Shown piece by piece: positions 44,871 through 54,482 of a stretch of DNA of 64,000 nt. The notes under the pieces are model-generated. The model saw only the letters and a list, made by a program, of their open reading frames with translations, had not been told where the DNA came from and made no database searches. Source of the stretch: Thermohalobaculum sp039027855 (GTDB lineage: Bacteria; Pseudomonadota; Alphaproteobacteria; Rhodobacterales; Rhodobacteraceae); the NCBI GenBank assembly GCA_039027855.1, contig JBCCJI010000013.1:1-64000 (forward strand), read 5' to 3'. The position numbers and the translations under genes are program-made. Positions within the stretch are counted from its first letter, which is position 1. Every line of letters starts with the position of its first letter.

Positions 44871-45788
44871 TCATAGACAACCGGCCGCGCGTGTCGTCAG
44901 GCTGTTGGCCAGTTCCACCGCCTGGGCTGCGTCATCGGCGATCCCGTCAGCACCGAGTGCCGAAGCACGATCGGGCGCGCGGAGGAATGCAGCGCCGCCT
45001 GCGATCACCCTGACATCGCGATTGCGCGACATGCGGCGAATGCTCGAGACCAGGGTGTCGCCATCCTCCAAGGCGCGCGTGGCACCGATGGACAGGCCGA
45101 CGACATCGAAACTCTCCATCGCGATCTGGGCCATCAGCGCGGCGTCGTCCTGCGGATGGGCACGCGCGACCGTCCAGCCCGCGCGCTCAAAGATGTCGGC
45201 GAGCACCGAGACCCCCAGCGTGTGCTGCTCGCCCGGCACAGGCGTCAGCAGGATCGAGCGGCGCGGTCCGTCGCGCCGGGTCGGGGGCACGCGGGGCGGG
45301 TCGAGATCGCGAAGCTCGCGCAGCACCTCGGCAAGCAGCCCGCTGCCAAAGGTGACACGGACGAAATCGCAGGTGTCCTCTTCCCAGGCCTCGCCGAGCG
45401 CGCGGGCCACATCGGTGATCACATCGTCGGCCAGTCGTTCCGCGCGCATACCCGAGACGACGCACTGACGCATCAGCGCAATCGCGCCGTCGCGTTCGCC
45501 CCGCAACACGAGGCGCAGGAGAAGATCGCGTTCATGATCCGACGGCAGCGGCGCTGACGCACGCGCAGACCGCACCAGCGAGGGGATGACAGCCGACTGC
45601 AACATGGCACGCAGCACATTCTCTGCGCCGCCACCTGTCTCTTCGGCAGTCGCGTCGTCTGTCGCCCCCTTCATGCCGCCAACAATGGACGTCGGCACGG
45701 CACCCCCGGACGGCACCGAACGAGAGCCGGGACGGCCAGCCCATTGGCCGGCATCTGGGTCGTCGTCATCGATGCGGATGCGGTTCAT
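44871..45788 (-). CDS. ppaA: B12-dependent antirepressor-type regulator PpaA/AerR
   Basis: A 305-residue protein with a C-terminal cobalamin-binding (SCHIC-type) domain: GEQHTLGVSVLADIF contains the ExHxxG variant of the B12-ligand motif, and VIAGGAAFL the far strand. The N-terminal 60 residues are disordered. AerR/PpaA binds PpsR/CrtJ and, with adenosyl- or hydroxocobalamin, changes its DNA binding in response to light. ATG chosen at 45788; one at 45809 would add seven residues. It precedes ppsR on the same strand, 238 bp upstream, and is divergent from bchF. I saw no second PpsR box in the spacer to ppsR. Confidence 0.92.
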   Translation of the reverse strand: MNRIRIDDDDPDAGQWAGRPGSRSVPSGGAVPTSIVGGMKGATDDATAEETGGGAENVLRAMLQSAVIPSLVRSARASAPLPSDHERDLLLRLVLRGERDGAIALMRQCVVSGMRAERLADDVITDVARALGEAWEEDTCDFVRVTFGSGLLAEVLRELRDLDPPRVPPTRRDGPRRSILLTPVPGEQHTLGVSVLADIFERAGWTVARAHPQDDAALMAQIAMESFDVVGLSIGATRALEDGDTLVSSIRRMSRNRDVRVIAGGAAFLRAPDRASALGADGIADDAAQAVELANSLTTRAAGCL

Positions 45789-45809
45789 CGTTAAAAACCC
45801 CGGCGGCAT

Positions 45810-46145
45810 CGCCGCGCGAATGAGACACTCAGCCGACCCTGCGAGGCCGACGTCAGGCTAGTTCGTCACGCCAGGTCCAGGACGTGTAGTGTCGGTAGGC
45901 CGGAGCAGCGCCCAAGAGCGCGAACCACCGGCGTCACAGCCGGCTTCGTACTTTGGAATGAAACCAGTTTCCTCGATAACGATCAAGCTCTATGGCCGAT
46001 ATTTTGAAAGAATTCGGAATTTTCCTCTTAATTATTCAGTTTTGATCAACAATCTTTGCAACAGTCAGATCACAACTCCAGATGACAATCATAAGCGTCA
46101 ATCTACATTGACACTCCGCCTCGGCAGGCGCTACCGTCAAGACCA
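45810..46145. promoter_or_regulatory. Divergent ppaA/bchF control region
   Basis: This gene-free stretch of about 340 bp separates the leftward ppaA-ppsR-bchG unit from the rightward bchF-hemA unit. Positions 45955-46100 are clearly AT-rich against the GC-rich surroundings, as expected for promoters, and contain the imperfect PpsR-like palindrome at 46096-46113. I cannot assign individual -35/-10 boxes with confidence. Confidence 0.55.
46096..46113. promoter_or_regulatory. Imperfect PpsR-like palindrome before bchF
   Basis: CGTCAATCTACATTGACA has the PpsR spacing with one mismatch (CGT for TGT) and a perfect GTCAAT-N4-ATTGAC inverted repeat inside. It lies 32 bp before the bchF start. Confidence 0.5.
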
Positions 46146-46730
46146 ATGGACACCACGCCTGACATTCCCACTGGACACACCGCCCCTCCCGCCCGGGAAA
46201 GGCTGCGCCCCGGCCAGTTGTATTCGCCGCAGGAACGCGCGCGCCGCGATGCCACCCGCTGGACCACCGTGCAGGGCGTCCTGGCGCCGCTCCAGTTCGT
46301 GGTTTTCCTCGTCAGTCTTGTCCTCGTGCTCCGATACCTCGCCACCGGGGCCGGCGAAGGGGCGGCGACCGCGTCGATCGTGGCGAAGACCGGCATTCTC
46401 TACGTCATCATGATCACCGGCGCGATCTGGGAGAAAGTCGTTTTTGGCCAGTATCTTCTCGCACCGGCCGTCTTCTGGGAGGACATGGTCTCCTTTGCCG
46501 TGATCGCGCTCCACACCGCTTATCTCTGGGCCTGGATCACCGGCTGGGGCAGCCCGGGGGAGCAGATGGCGATCGCCCTCGCCGCTTACGCCCTTTACGT
46601 CGTCAACGCCGCGCAGTTTCTTCTGAAGCTGCGGCGCGCGCGCCTTGACGCCAACGCAGGCGCGGCGGCAACGCCACGCGCCTCAACGCCCGCCTCCGCA
46701 GCCGGCATCGCCGTTGAGGAGGTCGCCTGA
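46146..46730 (+). CDS. bchF: 3-vinyl (bacterio)chlorophyllide hydratase BchF
   Basis: A 194-residue membrane protein with four hydrophobic helices. QLYSPQERARRDATRWTTVQ followed by GVLAPLQFVVFL, and FGQYLLAPAVFWEDMVS, are signatures of BchF. It hydrates the C3 vinyl group on the way to bacteriochlorophyllide a. The C-terminal 30 residues are an Ala-rich extension of low conservation. First gene of the rightward photosynthesis operon; the stop overlaps the bchN ATG by one base (TGATG). Confidence 0.94.
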   Translation: MDTTPDIPTGHTAPPARERLRPGQLYSPQERARRDATRWTTVQGVLAPLQFVVFLVSLVLVLRYLATGAGEGAATASIVAKTGILYVIMITGAIWEKVVFGQYLLAPAVFWEDMVSFAVIALHTAYLWAWITGWGSPGEQMAIALAAYALYVVNAAQFLLKLRRARLDANAGAAATPRASTPASAAGIAVEEVA

Positions 46731-48007
46731 TGGCCTATGACACGCCCCGTGCCGCCAGCGGCTGCGACGCGCCGGCGATCCGCCACGAGAGCGGACAGCG
46801 CGCTGTCTTCTGCGGGCTGACCGGCATCATCTGGATGCACCGCAAGATCCAGGACGCGTTCTTCCTCGTCGTCGGCAGCCGAACCTGCGCGCACCTCATC
46901 CAGTCGGCCGCCGGCGTGATGATCTTCGCCGAGCCGCGCTTTGCCACCGCGATCATCGACGACCACGATCTCGCGGGGCTCGCTGACGCCAATGACGAGC
47001 TTGACCGCGTGGTCGACGAACTGCTCACCCGGCGCCCGGATATCCGACTTCTCTTCCTTGTCGGCTCCTGCCCTTCCGAGGTCATCAAGCTCGACCTCTC
47101 GCGCGCGGCTGAGCGGCTCGGCAAGCTTTACCATCCGACCTGCCGGGTGCTCAGCTATTCAGGCAGCGGGATCGAGACGACCTTTACCGAGGGCGAGGAT
47201 CGCTGCCTCGCCGCCCTTGTGCCCGATCTGCCCGAACTGGGCCGTGAGGCGCCCTCGCGCTTGCTGGTCGTCGGCGCGCTGGCCGAGGTGATCGAGGATC
47301 AGTTCACTAGACTTTTCAGTGAGATCGGGATCGGTGTTGACTTTCTGCCGCCGCGCCGCGCGGCGGAGTTGCCGGCCATCGGACCTGGCACGCAGGCGAT
47401 CCTGGCACAGCCCTTTCTGGCCGAGACCGCGCGCCTGCTGGAAGGGCGCGGCGCCATGCTGATCCCTGCGCCCATGCCCCTCGGCGCGGAGGGAACAGCT
47501 GCCTGGTTCCACGCCGCCGCCGCCGCCTTCGAGATCCCGACCGAGCGTGTCGAGGCGGTGATCGACGCCCCCCGCGCCCGCGCCCGCGCGGCCGTCGCCC
47601 GACGTGGCGCCTCGCTCGCCGGGCGCAGCATCAGTTTCCTGCCCGACAGTCAGCTCGAACTGCCGCTGGCCCGTTTCCTCGCAGCCGAATGCGCCATGCT
47701 GCCGGGCGAGATCGGGATGCCTTATATCCACCGCCGCCTGCACGCACCCGATCTTGCCCTGCTGCCAGACGGTGCCTCGATCACCGAGGGGCAGGATCTG
47801 GAGCCGCAGCTTGCGCGCATCCGCGACCAGCGGCCCGACATCACCGTCTGCGGGCTCGGCATCGCCAACCCGCTAGAGGCGGAGGGCCTGACCACGAAAT
47901 GGTCGATCGAGCTCGTGTTCTCGTCAATCCACGGTTTTGAGCAGGCCGGCGATCTCGCCGAGCTTTTCGCCCGCCCCTTCGAACGCCGAACCCGGCTCGC
48001 GGTCTGA
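46730..48007 (+). CDS. bchN: Dark protochlorophyllide reductase subunit BchN
   Basis: A 425-residue NifD-like subunit. Three cysteines sit as in known BchN, C28 (FCGLTG), C53 (SRTCAHLIQ) and C114 (VGSCPSEV), and together with an Asp from BchB ligate the NB-cluster 4Fe-4S. The BchNB heterotetramer binds protochlorophyllide and receives electrons from BchL to reduce ring D. The enzyme is oxygen-sensitive and light-independent. AAGGAGGG follows the stop, for the bchB start 13 bp on. Confidence 0.96.
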   Translation: MAYDTPRAASGCDAPAIRHESGQRAVFCGLTGIIWMHRKIQDAFFLVVGSRTCAHLIQSAAGVMIFAEPRFATAIIDDHDLAGLADANDELDRVVDELLTRRPDIRLLFLVGSCPSEVIKLDLSRAAERLGKLYHPTCRVLSYSGSGIETTFTEGEDRCLAALVPDLPELGREAPSRLLVVGALAEVIEDQFTRLFSEIGIGVDFLPPRRAAELPAIGPGTQAILAQPFLAETARLLEGRGAMLIPAPMPLGAEGTAAWFHAAAAAFEIPTERVEAVIDAPRARARAAVARRGASLAGRSISFLPDSQLELPLARFLAAECAMLPGEIGMPYIHRRLHAPDLALLPDGASITEGQDLEPQLARIRDQRPDITVCGLGIANPLEAEGLTTKWSIELVFSSIHGFEQAGDLAELFARPFERRTRLAV

Positions 48008-48020
48008 AGGAGGGCGCCAG

Positions 48021-49649
48021 ATGAAACTCACGCTCTGGACCTACGAAGGCCCGCCCCATGTCGGCGCCATGCGCATCGCGGCCTCGATGGAGGGGCTGCA
48101 TTACGTGCTGCACGCGCCGCAGGGCGATACCTATGCCGACCTGCTGTTCACGATGATCCAACGCGACAAGAAGCGCCCGCCGGTCACCTACACCACCTTC
48201 CAGGCGCGCGATCTCGGTAGCGACACGGCCGACCTGTTCAAAAGCGCGGTGAAAGACAGCCTGACCCACCACACGCCCGAGGCGCTGATCGTCGGCGCCT
48301 CGTGCACGGCTGAGCTGATCCAGGACGATCCGGGGGGGCTCGCCGCCGGCATGGATCTCGACGTGCCGGTCGTGCCGCTGGAACTGCCGGCCTACCAGAA
48401 GAAGGAAAACTGGGGCGCGGCCGAGACGCTCTATCAGCTCGTGCGCCGGTTTGCCCGCGCTCGCCATGACGGTCCGGTGACCCGCGACTGGGCGCGCCCG
48501 CGCGTCAATATCCTCGGCCCCACCTCGCTCGGCTTTCGCTGCCGCGACGACGTTACCGAGGTGCGCCGTCTGCTGGATGCCATGGGCATCGACGTCAATG
48601 TGCTGGCGCCGCTCGGCTGCCGCCCAGGCGCGCTTGGCGCGCTGGCCGAGGCGGATGCCAACATCATGCTTTACCCTGAAATTTCAGAGAGTTCGGCGCG
48701 CTGGCTGGAGAGGCAGTACAAGCAGCCCTATACCCGCACTCAGCCCATTGGCATCGGCGCGACCAATGACTTCATCACCGAGATCGCGGCGATGCTTGAC
48801 GTCGATCCCGAACCGGCCCTGGCGCTTGGCAGCCGGCTGCCTTGGTACGCTCGATCGGTCGATTCGACGTATCTCACGGGCAAGCGCGTCTTCATCTATG
48901 CCGACGGGACCCATGCCCTGGCCGCAGCCCGCATCGCGCGCGAGGAGTTCGGCTTCGATATCGTGGGCCTTGGCACCTATAGCCGCGAGATGGCCCGCCC
49001 GGTGCGCGAGGCCGCGGCCGAGATCGGGCTCGAGGCGCTGATCACCGACGACTACCTAGAGGTCGAGGACGCGATCACCCAGGCCGCGCCCGAAATGGTG
49101 CTCGGCACCCAGATGGAGCGGCATATCGCCAAGCGCATCGGCGTCGGCTGCGCGGTGATCTCGGCCCCCATCCACGTGCAGGATTTCCCCGCCCGCTATG
49201 CGCCGCAGATGGGTTTTGAGGGCGCCAACGTGATCTGGGACACCTGGGTCCATCCGCTGACCATGGGGCTGGAGGAGCACCTCCTCGCGATGTTCCGCGA
49301 GGATTTCGAGTTCCACGACGAGGCCCAGCCAAGCCATCTCGGCCATGGCCGGCGCGAGCCCATCGACACACCCAGCGATCTGGTCGGAGCGCTCGATGAC
49401 GAAGGTGGCGGGGGCGGAGGCGCCACGGCGACCAAAGCAGAGACGTCGACCGACGCGGCGACGGGGGAGCGGGCAACCGATGCGGCGGCCGTCGTCTGGG
49501 CCGAGGCGGCGGAGAAGGAGTTGAAGAAGATCCCCTTCTTTGTGCGCGGCAAGGCGCGGCGGAACACCGAGGCTTTCGCCCGAGACCGGGCGATCGCCGA
49601 GATCACCCTCGACATCCTGTACGAGGCGAAGGCCCATTATGCGCGTTGA
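48021..49649 (+). CDS. bchB: Dark protochlorophyllide reductase subunit BchB
   Basis: A 542-residue NifK-like subunit. D36 (HAPQGDTYAD) is at the position of the unusual aspartate ligand of the NB-cluster, and GASCTAELIQDDPGG and LGPTSLGFRCRDDV are conserved. A Gly/Ala/Thr-rich linker at about residues 455-490 separates the catalytic body from the small C-terminal KKIPFFVRGKARRNTE domain and is longer than I expect. The start at 48021 has AAGGAGGG ahead. The stop lies inside bchH (11-bp overlap). Confidence 0.96.
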   Translation: MKLTLWTYEGPPHVGAMRIAASMEGLHYVLHAPQGDTYADLLFTMIQRDKKRPPVTYTTFQARDLGSDTADLFKSAVKDSLTHHTPEALIVGASCTAELIQDDPGGLAAGMDLDVPVVPLELPAYQKKENWGAAETLYQLVRRFARARHDGPVTRDWARPRVNILGPTSLGFRCRDDVTEVRRLLDAMGIDVNVLAPLGCRPGALGALAEADANIMLYPEISESSARWLERQYKQPYTRTQPIGIGATNDFITEIAAMLDVDPEPALALGSRLPWYARSVDSTYLTGKRVFIYADGTHALAAARIAREEFGFDIVGLGTYSREMARPVREAAAEIGLEALITDDYLEVEDAITQAAPEMVLGTQMERHIAKRIGVGCAVISAPIHVQDFPARYAPQMGFEGANVIWDTWVHPLTMGLEEHLLAMFREDFEFHDEAQPSHLGHGRREPIDTPSDLVGALDDEGGGGGGATATKAETSTDAATGERATDAAAVVWAEAAEKELKKIPFFVRGKARRNTEAFARDRAIAEITLDILYEAKAHYAR

Positions 49650-52600
49650 GCCGCACCATCACGGGCCGAGTGGCGGCCCCACACCCGATCGGGGCACGAC
49701 ACCGGCGCCGCTGCGTCTTGTGATCGTGACGCTTGACCATCACTTCGACGCGGCCCTGGACCGGGTGCGCGCGGTGCTCGCGACCGAAGCGCCTGGTCTG
49801 ACCATCGACCTCTACGCCACCGCCGACTGGGCCGACAGCCCCGAAGCGCTTGGTGCCGCAAAGGCAGGCGTGGCCGAGGCCGATATCGTCCTCGCCTCGA
49901 TGCTGTTTGTCGACGACCACATCCGCGCGATCCTGCCGGACCTGGAAGCGCGGCGCCCCCATTGCGACGCGATGCTGACGCTGATGTCGGCGCCCGAGGT
50001 AATCAAGCTGACGCGCGCCGGCCGGCTCGACATGGGCAAGCGGGACAAGGGGCCGATGAAGCTTCTGAAGAAGCTTCGCGGCAAGCGCGGTCAGGACGGG
50101 AAGGGCAGTTCCTCCGGCGCCGGCCAGCTCGCCATGCTGCGGCGGATCCCCAAGATCCTGCGCTTCATCCCAGGCACGGCTCAGGACCTGCGCGCGTATT
50201 TCCTGTCGATGCAGTACTGGCTGTCGGGCTCTGACGACAACCTCGCCAACCTGATCCGGATGCTGGTCGACCGCTATGCCGCCGGGGCCCGTGCGGGCTG
50301 GCGCGGTCGGCTGCAGGTGGCAGCGCCGGTCGATTACCCCGAGACCGGGCTCTACCATCCCCGCCTGCCCGACCGGGTGACCGAGGATGTCGACGCCCTG
50401 CCCCTGCCCATGGTCACGCCCCCGGTCGAGGTCGGCGCCGCCACCGGCCCGCGCCCGACGGTCGGCCTGATCGTGCTTCGCGCCTACGTCCTGTCGCGCG
50501 ACGCCGCCCACTACGACGGCGTGATCGCCGCGATGGAGGCGCAGGGCATGCGCGTCATCCCGGCCTTTGCCGCGGGTCTGGACGCGCGCGATGCCATCGA
50601 TAAATACTTCATCAAAGACGGCAAAGTCACTGTCGACGCTTTGGTATCGCTGACCGGCTTCAGCCTGGTAGGTGGCCCTGCCTATAACGATGCCGCCGCC
50701 GCCGAGGAGATCCTGGCGCGACTGGACGTGCCCTATCTCGCGGCCCACGCGCTCGAGTTCCAATCGGTTGAGCAGTGGAGCGCCTCGGACCGTGGGCTGC
50801 AGCCGGTCGAGAACACCATCATGGTGGCCATCCCAGAACTGGACGGCGCGACCAATCCCATCGTCTTCGGTGGCCGGTCCGACGGCAGCGGCATGCCTTG
50901 CTCAGGCTGCGGCAATGATTGCCTGCTGACCGATCCTGCCCGCCTCGGCGAGGCGCGCCCGCGCGAGATGCACTCCTGCAGCGAGCGGGCCGAGAGGCTG
51001 GCAATGCGCACGCTTCGGCTCATTCGCCTGCGCCGCCGCCCGGTGAGCGCGCGGAAGGTCGCGATCGTCCTGTTCAATTTCCCGCCCAATGCCGGCGCCA
51101 CGGGCACCGCCGCTTTCCTCGGCGTGTGGGAGAGCCTCTTCAACACGCTGCATCGCATGGCTGAGGACGGCTACGATCTCACCCCACCGGCGAGCGTCGA
51201 GGCGCTGCGCGAGGCCGTGCTCGGCGATGATCCGGAGGGTCAGGGTACCGAGGCGCGCATCGCCGCGACCATCCCAACCGACGCCCATGTCGCCGATCAG
51301 CCGCATCTCTCGGAGATCGAGGCGGTCTGGGGCCCGGCGCCCGGACGTCACAACACTGATGGCGCCTCGATCCAGATCCTCGGCGCGCATTTCGGCAATG
51401 TCTTCGTCGGCCTGCAGCCCGCCTTTGGGTGGGAAGGCGATCCCATGCGGCTCCTGTTCGAGGGCGGCTTTGCCCCGACGCATGCCTTCGCCGCCTTCTA
51501 CCGCTGGATCGAGCGCGGCCTGGACGCCGATGCGGTCCTGCATTTCGGCACCCATGGCGCGCTGGAGTTCATGCCGGGCAAGCAGACCGGGCAGGATCAT
51601 CGCTCCTGGCCCGACCGTCTGATCCGAGACTTGCCCAACATCTATCTCTACGCCGCAAACAACCCGTCCGAGGGCGCGCTGGCAAGGCGGCGGGGCAGCG
51701 CGACGCTGGTCTCGCACCTCACCCCGCCGGTCTGCCATGCAGGGCTCTATCGCGGGCTTGCCGATCTCAAGGCGTCGATCGACCGCTGGCGCATGGGCGG
51801 CGACGAGATGCCGGCCGAAACCCGCGCGCGCCTGGCCGAGCAGATCCAGGCCGAGGCGGCAAATCTGGATCTCGCAGCCCCAGACCCGGTCTGGTCCGCC
51901 GATGATGCTGAGGCTCGGCTGCCCGGCCTGACCCTGCAGCTGAGCGAGTTGGAACACACGCTGATCCCGCATGGCCTGCATGTCCTCGGCCGCCCGGCAC
52001 CGCTGGAGGAGCGCGCCGAGCTGCTGGCCGTGATGGCGGATGCGGGCCATGGACTGACCCTGCCGCATGGCGCCTCCCGCCTGCTGGCCGAGGGCGCGCC
52101 GAACGACCAAGTGCTCGCAGCAGGCGGCCTCGATGCCGATGACGAGACGCTGGCCGCGATCGAGGCGCTGGCAACCGCTGCGGGGCACCTCTCCACCGAT
52201 ACCGAGCTGCCGGCGCTGATGCGCGCGCTCGAAGGGCGCTACATCCGACCCGTGCCCGGCGGCGACCTGATCCGCCAGGCGGCAATCCTGCCGACCGGGC
52301 GCAATATCCACGGCCACGACCCCTTCCGCCTGCCGAGCGCCTTTGCCATGGGTGAAGGTGAGCGCCAGACCCAGCGGCTGCTTGCCCGCCATATTGACGA
52401 CAACGGGGACCTGCCCCGACGGGTGGCGCTGGTGCTGTGGGGCACCGATACCATCAAGCAGGAAGGCGGTCCGATGGCCCAGGCGCTGGCGCTGATGGGC
52501 GCCCGCCCGCGGCGCGACAGCTATGGCCGGGTCTGCGGGGCCGAACTGGTGCCGCTTGAGGAATTGGGCCGCCCCCGCATCGACGTGATCGTCACGCTTT

Positions 52601-53568
52601 CGGGCATCTTCCGCGACCTGTTGCCGATCCAGACCCGCGTACTGGCTGAGGCGGCGGCGCTAGCTGCCGCGGCCGATGAGGACCCGGCCGACAACTGGAT
52701 CCGTGCTGCGGTGCTGGAGCGGATGGAAGCGACCGGCTGCGATCTGGAGACCGCGGCACTCCGCGTTTTCTCGAATGCCGACGGCGCCTATGGCTCGAAC
52801 GTCAACGCGCTGATCGACAGCGGCGCCTGGACGGATGAGGACGAACTGGCCGACGCCTACACTGCCCGCAAATGCTTTGCCTATGGCGTGAACGGCAAGC
52901 CGGTGAAGCGGGCCGAGGCGCTCGGCGATCTGCTCGGCGGCGTCGATCTCGCCTATCAGACGCTCGACAGCGTCGAGCTCGGCGTGACCACCATCGACCA
53001 CTATTTCGACACGCTGGGCGGCATCGGCCGGGCCGTGCGCCGCGCCCGCGATGGTGAGGGCGTGCCGGTCTATATCGGCGATCACACCCGCGGTGAGGGC
53101 ACGGTGCGCAGCCTCAGCGAACAGGTGGCGCTCGAGACCCGGACCCGCACGCTCAACCCCAAATGGTTCGAAGGCATGCTCTCCCACGGGGCGGAGGGTG
53201 TGCGCCAGATCGAGGCATCGATCACCAACACCGTCGGCTGGTCGGCGACCACTGGCCAGGTCGAACCCTGGGTCTACCAGCGCGTAACCGAGACCTTCGT
53301 CCTTGATGCGGCGATGCGCCGGCGCCTCGCCAGCCTCAACCCGAAGGCCTCCGCGCGCCTCGCCGGCCGCCTGATCGAGGCGCAGGAGCGCCAGTACTGG
53401 GATCCCGACCCCGAAACGCTGGCCGCACTGCACGACGCCGCCGAGGAACTGGAAGACCGGCTGGAAGGCATCGAGCCAGAGCCGGCGCCCGAGAAGACCC
53501 CCGAGACAACCACGGCCAATAAGGCCGCCAAAGCCACAACCCGTGAACCTGTGCCCCAGGAGGCCTGA
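49639..53568 (+). CDS. bchH: Magnesium chelatase subunit BchH
   Basis: A 1309-residue protein, the porphyrin-binding subunit that inserts Mg into protoporphyrin IX together with BchI and BchD (not in the window). Conserved landmarks include FHGTHGALEFMPGKQ-like HFGTHGALEFMPGKQTGQ at about residue 635, IYLYAANNPSEG, and VFSNADGAYGSNVN near 1045. I chose the ATG at 49639, which overlaps the end of bchB by 11 bp. A Pro/Thr/Ala-rich tail of about 35 residues at the C-terminus, and an insert near residues 145-160, make it somewhat longer than typical purple-bacterial BchH. Confidence 0.96.
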   Translation: MRVEPHHHGPSGGPTPDRGTTPAPLRLVIVTLDHHFDAALDRVRAVLATEAPGLTIDLYATADWADSPEALGAAKAGVAEADIVLASMLFVDDHIRAILPDLEARRPHCDAMLTLMSAPEVIKLTRAGRLDMGKRDKGPMKLLKKLRGKRGQDGKGSSSGAGQLAMLRRIPKILRFIPGTAQDLRAYFLSMQYWLSGSDDNLANLIRMLVDRYAAGARAGWRGRLQVAAPVDYPETGLYHPRLPDRVTEDVDALPLPMVTPPVEVGAATGPRPTVGLIVLRAYVLSRDAAHYDGVIAAMEAQGMRVIPAFAAGLDARDAIDKYFIKDGKVTVDALVSLTGFSLVGGPAYNDAAAAEEILARLDVPYLAAHALEFQSVEQWSASDRGLQPVENTIMVAIPELDGATNPIVFGGRSDGSGMPCSGCGNDCLLTDPARLGEARPREMHSCSERAERLAMRTLRLIRLRRRPVSARKVAIVLFNFPPNAGATGTAAFLGVWESLFNTLHRMAEDGYDLTPPASVEALREAVLGDDPEGQGTEARIAATIPTDAHVADQPHLSEIEAVWGPAPGRHNTDGASIQILGAHFGNVFVGLQPAFGWEGDPMRLLFEGGFAPTHAFAAFYRWIERGLDADAVLHFGTHGALEFMPGKQTGQDHRSWPDRLIRDLPNIYLYAANNPSEGALARRRGSATLVSHLTPPVCHAGLYRGLADLKASIDRWRMGGDEMPAETRARLAEQIQAEAANLDLAAPDPVWSADDAEARLPGLTLQLSELEHTLIPHGLHVLGRPAPLEERAELLAVMADAGHGLTLPHGASRLLAEGAPNDQVLAAGGLDADDETLAAIEALATAAGHLSTDTELPALMRALEGRYIRPVPGGDLIRQAAILPTGRNIHGHDPFRLPSAFAMGEGERQTQRLLARHIDDNGDLPRRVALVLWGTDTIKQEGGPMAQALALMGARPRRDSYGRVCGAELVPLEELGRPRIDVIVTLSGIFRDLLPIQTRVLAEAAALAAAADEDPADNWIRAAVLERMEATGCDLETAALRVFSNADGAYGSNVNALIDSGAWTDEDELADAYTARKCFAYGVNGKPVKRAEALGDLLGGVDLAYQTLDSVELGVTTIDHYFDTLGGIGRAVRRARDGEGVPVYIGDHTRGEGTVRSLSEQVALETRTRTLNPKWFEGMLSHGAEGVRQIEASITNTVGWSATTGQVEPWVYQRVTETFVLDAAMRRRLASLNPKASARLAGRLIEAQERQYWDPDPETLAALHDAAEELEDRLEGIEPEPAPEKTPETTTANKAAKATTREPVPQEA

Positions 53569-53570
53569 GT

Positions 53571-54482
53571 ATGCCGCCACTCGGAGAACCGCCGGTCATC
53601 GCCGCGCGCCGCCCTGCCAGACCGGGCGACGGCGAGGGCAGCGTGCAGGTGCAGATGGACCCCAAGATGAAGATCGAGGGGGCCAAGGTCTTCTCGGTCT
53701 ATGGCAAGGGCGGCATCGGCAAATCCACAACCTCGTCAAATCTCTCGGCGGCGTTTTCGAAGCTCGGCAAACGGGTGCTGCAGATCGGCTGCGACCCCAA
53801 GCATGACAGCACCTTCACGCTGACCAAGTGCCTGGTCCCCACGGTGATCGACGCGCTGCAGGGCGTGAATTTCCACACCGAGGAGCTGAGGACCGAGGAT
53901 TTCGTCTACGAGGGCTATAACGGCGTGATGTGCGTCGAAGCCGGCGGCCCGCCGGCGGGCACCGGGTGCGGTGGCTATGTCGTCGGCCAGACGGTGCGCC
54001 TGTTGAAAGAGCATCACCTGCTGGAAGACACCGATGTGGTGATCTTCGACGTGCTGGGCGATGTGGTCTGCGGCGGGTTCGCAGCCCCCCTGCAGCATGC
54101 CGACAGGGCGGTGATCGTCACCGCCAACGATTTCGACTCGATCTACGCGATGAACCGGATCGTCGCGGCGGTGCAGGCGAAGTCCAAGAACTACACCGTG
54201 CGCCTCGCCGGCTGCGTCGCCAATCGCAGCCGCGAGACCGAGCAGGTAGACCGCTATTGCGATCGCGTGGGCTTCAAGCGCCTCGCCCACCTTCCCGATC
54301 TCGACGCGATCCGCCGCTCGCGGCTGAAAAAATGCACGCTGTTCGAGATGGACGACGACGACGTGAAGCCGGTGCAGGCCGAGTATATCGCGCTGGCCGA
54401 GCGTCTCTGGGCTGGTACCGACCCGCTCGCCCCCGATCCGATGAAGGACCGGGATATCTTCGAGATGCTGGGGTTCGACTGA
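53571..54482 (+). CDS. bchL: Dark protochlorophyllide reductase iron protein BchL
   Basis: A 303-residue NifH-like ATPase. P-loop YGKGGIGKST is at residues 44-53, with QIGCDPKHDS after it. C133 (TGCGGY) and C167 (DVVCGG), 34 apart as in other BchL, hold the 4Fe-4S cluster shared by the homodimer. It transfers electrons to BchNB coupled to ATP hydrolysis. The first 30 residues are a flexible extension. It starts 2 bp after bchH and its stop overlaps the bchM ATG by one base. Confidence 0.97.
   Translation: MPPLGEPPVIAARRPARPGDGEGSVQVQMDPKMKIEGAKVFSVYGKGGIGKSTTSSNLSAAFSKLGKRVLQIGCDPKHDSTFTLTKCLVPTVIDALQGVNFHTEELRTEDFVYEGYNGVMCVEAGGPPAGTGCGGYVVGQTVRLLKEHHLLEDTDVVIFDVLGDVVCGGFAAPLQHADRAVIVTANDFDSIYAMNRIVAAVQAKSKNYTVRLAGCVANRSRETEQVDRYCDRVGFKRLAHLPDLDAIRRSRLKKCTLFEMDDDDVKPVQAEYIALAERLWAGTDPLAPDPMKDRDIFEMLGFD

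Noticed and set aside
50902..52392. 496-codon minus-strand open frame inside bchH
   Set aside because: BchH is unmistakable on the plus strand; the antisense frame has no start signal or known domain.
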